From Methanobacterium sp. (lineage in GTDB: Archaea > Methanobacteriota > Methanobacteria > Methanobacteriales > Methanobacteriaceae): DNA of 64,000 nt. The notes under the pieces were generated by a model. The model ran no database searches and was not told where the DNA came from. It saw nothing but the letters and a program-made list of their open reading frames with translations. The stretch is from positions 62,001-126,000 of the forward strand of contig JASEIM010000002.1 of the NCBI GenBank assembly GCA_030017655.1. The letters are read 5' to 3'. Position 1 is the stretch's first letter; the number at the start of each line of letters is the position of its first letter. The translations under genes were made by a program, and so were the position numbers. Positions 62,499-64,000 of this stretch are shown here, one piece after another.

Positions 62499-63307
62499 GT
62501 ATGGTCGAAGAAGTTATGACACCAAATCCAGTCACAGTTTCTGTAGATACCTATGCAACTAAAGTAAGGTCCATTTTAAGAGATGAAAGCTTTAGATGCG
62601 TTCCTGTAGTATCAGGAAACCATCTGGAAGGAATAATAACCCGTGGAGATTTGATGAACATTTCTGCCACAAAATCTAACTTACAGGCTCATGGAATTAT
62701 GGAGCATCCCAAGGTAATTGCAACACCTGAAATGGATGTTAACGACATAGGAAAACAGTTATTAGATGCAGGTGTTGTTCAGGCTCCTGTTGTAAAATCA
62801 TCAGATGATATGAACCTTATTGGTATGATAAGCATCGCCGATATCCTTGAAAATTTTTTAAATAGAAATTTAAAAGCCAGATATCAAAATGTTGGCGAAA
62901 TAAAAACAAAAAAGGTTATAACCTGTAATTATGATGATCCCATCTCTAAAGTATGGGATAAAATGGATGAAGATGGCTTTTCAGGCCTTCCTGTACTTAA
63001 AAATAAGAAAATAATAGGGATTATAACCCGAAAAGATATTATGAACTCCGGCCATGTTAAAATTTCTAAAGAAGGCGGGATTAAGACATCTACAAAAGTA
63101 GAGAGTATCATGAGAACTCCCCCAATAGTTATAACGCCTGATAAAGACATTAAGGAAGCTGCAGCGCTAATGGTCAAATATAATATTGGTCGTTTACCTG
63201 TTGTTGATAATCCTGTCTATATTAAAAAAGAACCTGAAAGAGCAAAAGAAGCAGATCTTGTTGGAATTGTATCAAGGGAAGATATATTAGGGTCGTATAT
63301 AAGTTGA
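62495..63307 (+). CDS. Four-CBS-domain protein
   Basis: A 270-residue protein made of four CBS domains in two Bateman pairs (V-E-E-V-M-T-P-N-P-V-T-V, M-E-H-P-K-V-I-A, T-K-K-V-I-T-C and V-E-S-I-M-R-T-P-P-I-V-I mark each start). TTG 62495, six bases after GGTGA, overlaps the previous stop; ATG 62501 is the alternative. No attached enzyme is present, so it is likely a nucleotide sensor acting on another protein. Confidence 0.88.
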   Translation: MSMVEEVMTPNPVTVSVDTYATKVRSILRDESFRCVPVVSGNHLEGIITRGDLMNISATKSNLQAHGIMEHPKVIATPEMDVNDIGKQLLDAGVVQAPVVKSSDDMNLIGMISIADILENFLNRNLKARYQNVGEIKTKKVITCNYDDPISKVWDKMDEDGFSGLPVLKNKKIIGIITRKDIMNSGHVKISKEGGIKTSTKVESIMRTPPIVITPDKDIKEAAALMVKYNIGRLPVVDNPVYIKKEPERAKEADLVGIVSREDILGSYIS

Positions 63308-63392
63308 TTTTTAAAACCCCGCTATCTGATTTAAGTAGTTTAAATTTAGTTTTTAGAGAATATTTTATTTCATGATCATGTGAGGTGTACTG

Positions 63393-64000
63393 ATGAGAAG
63401 AAAAGAACTAATAAATGTGGTAAAATCTAGAGAAAGAGCTCCACTGGAGTTTGAAACCCATATAGCAGAACACGAAGGCGATATTATGAGTATCGCCAAA
63501 AAGGAAGTAATTACAGTACCCCAAAGTGCTACAATTCAAGAAGCCGCCGAAATAATGGTAAAAAACAAGTTTAGAAGACTTCCCATAACAGATGCTGGAA
63601 CAGGGAAGCTTCAAGGTATTGTAACTGCCATGGATATACTGGACTTTTTAGGTGGTGGAGACAGATACCAGATTTTAGAAAAGAAACATGAGGGTAATTA
63701 TTTAGCTGCCATAAATGAACCAGTAAGAGAAATTATGACAAGAGATGTGGAAACTTTAAGTAATAAAAACTCCATCGGAGATGCAGTTTCCAGAATGCTT
63801 GAAAAGAAAGTCGGTGCACTGCCCATAATTAATGCAGAAGAAAATATTGTAGGAATAGTTTCAGAAAGAGATTTTGCACTCCTCTTGGCTGGAGTTTTAA
63901 CCGATGAAGTTGTTGAGGATTTCATGACAACCTCCATTATAAAAACAACTCCTGGAACAAGAATAGAAGGCGCTACTAAGATAATGGTGAGAAATCAATT
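63393..64000 (+). CDS. CBS-domain protein, cut by the window edge
   Basis: Starts at ATG 63393 after GAGGTG and stays open to the end of the window (202 codons seen). CBS domains begin at about residues 30 (I-M-S-I-A-K-K-E-V-I-T-V) and 110 (V-R-E-I-M-T-R-D-V-E-T-L), and a third begins at about residue 176 (V-E-D-F-M-T-T-S-I-I-K-T). It is the third CBS gene in a row and likely has four domains in full. The N-terminal 25 residues are basic. Confidence 0.88.
   Translation, partial: MRRKELINVVKSRERAPLEFETHIAEHEGDIMSIAKKEVITVPQSATIQEAAEIMVKNKFRRLPITDAGTGKLQGIVTAMDILDFLGGGDRYQILEKKHEGNYLAAINEPVREIMTRDVETLSNKNSIGDAVSRMLEKKVGALPIINAEENIVGIVSERDFALLLAGVLTDEVVEDFMTTSIIKTTPGTRIEGATKIMVRNQ

Overview
The window is a low-GC stretch of a methanogenic euryarchaeon, almost certainly order Methanobacteriales and probably genus Methanobacterium. 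The evidence is a complete energy-converting hydrogenase B operon (ehbA to ehbP), formylmethanofuran:tetrahydromethanopterin formyltransferase (ftr), GTP cyclohydrolase MptA (methanopterin synthesis), CofG (coenzyme F420 synthesis), Cys-rich DUF2769 proteins, and archaeal tRNA-Trp with a guide-RNA intron. Starts are usually ATG preceded by GGTGA-type Shine-Dalgarno (SD) sequences, with some GTG and TTG starts. All family names come from reading motifs; no database search was run.

Layout. 1-8.3 kb: UbiA prenyltransferase, MFS exporter, HIT protein, two DUF2769 proteins, a histone-deacetylase-like amidohydrolase, mptA, cofG. 8.3-17.1 kb: small receiver protein, frameshifted acetyltransferase, ProC-like protein, tRNA-Cys, intron-containing tRNA-Trp, metallo-beta-lactamase-fold protein, Trk potassium uptake pair (TrkA/TrkH), stomatin-like protein, TRAM protein. 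17.2-33.3 kb: phosphodiesterase, flippase-like protein, PAS histidine kinase, ftr, a zinc-ribbon/phage-head-domain protein, a potassium channel with an unusual repeated C-terminus, NAD(P)HX repair enzyme, argG, then a histidine kinase next to a receiver-PAS protein. 33.3-43.5 kb: AT-rich leader and the ehb operon, which couples ferredoxin reduction with hydrogen to ion flux and supplies low-potential electrons for biosynthesis. 43.6-50.5 kb: a TetR-led operon on the minus strand with a polysaccharide pyruvyl transferase, a reductase-acyl ligase fusion, an ATC-hydrolase-like protein and a GMC oxidoreductase. 50.5-64 kb: a gene remnant, a PPOX/NQO/Fpg-like set, an ACT protein, paired small helical proteins, ferredoxin, cupin, a Cas4-like protein, homoserine dehydrogenase, a nucleotidyltransferase, PPC and DUF366 proteins, queD/queE, and three consecutive CBS-domain genes, the last cut by the window edge.

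The strongest candidates for something undescribed are: the TetR-controlled operon at 43.8-50.5 kb, whose promoter is bracketed by two CTAACG/CGTTAG palindromes and whose central enzyme carries reductase and acyl-ligase modules in the reverse of the usual order and without a visible carrier domain; the three tandem His-rich repeats that replace the usual C-terminus of the potassium channel; and a family of short perfect palindromes with 3-nt loops, four of them in a row at 55.2-55.3 kb. No CRISPR array, insertion sequence or complete prophage was seen.
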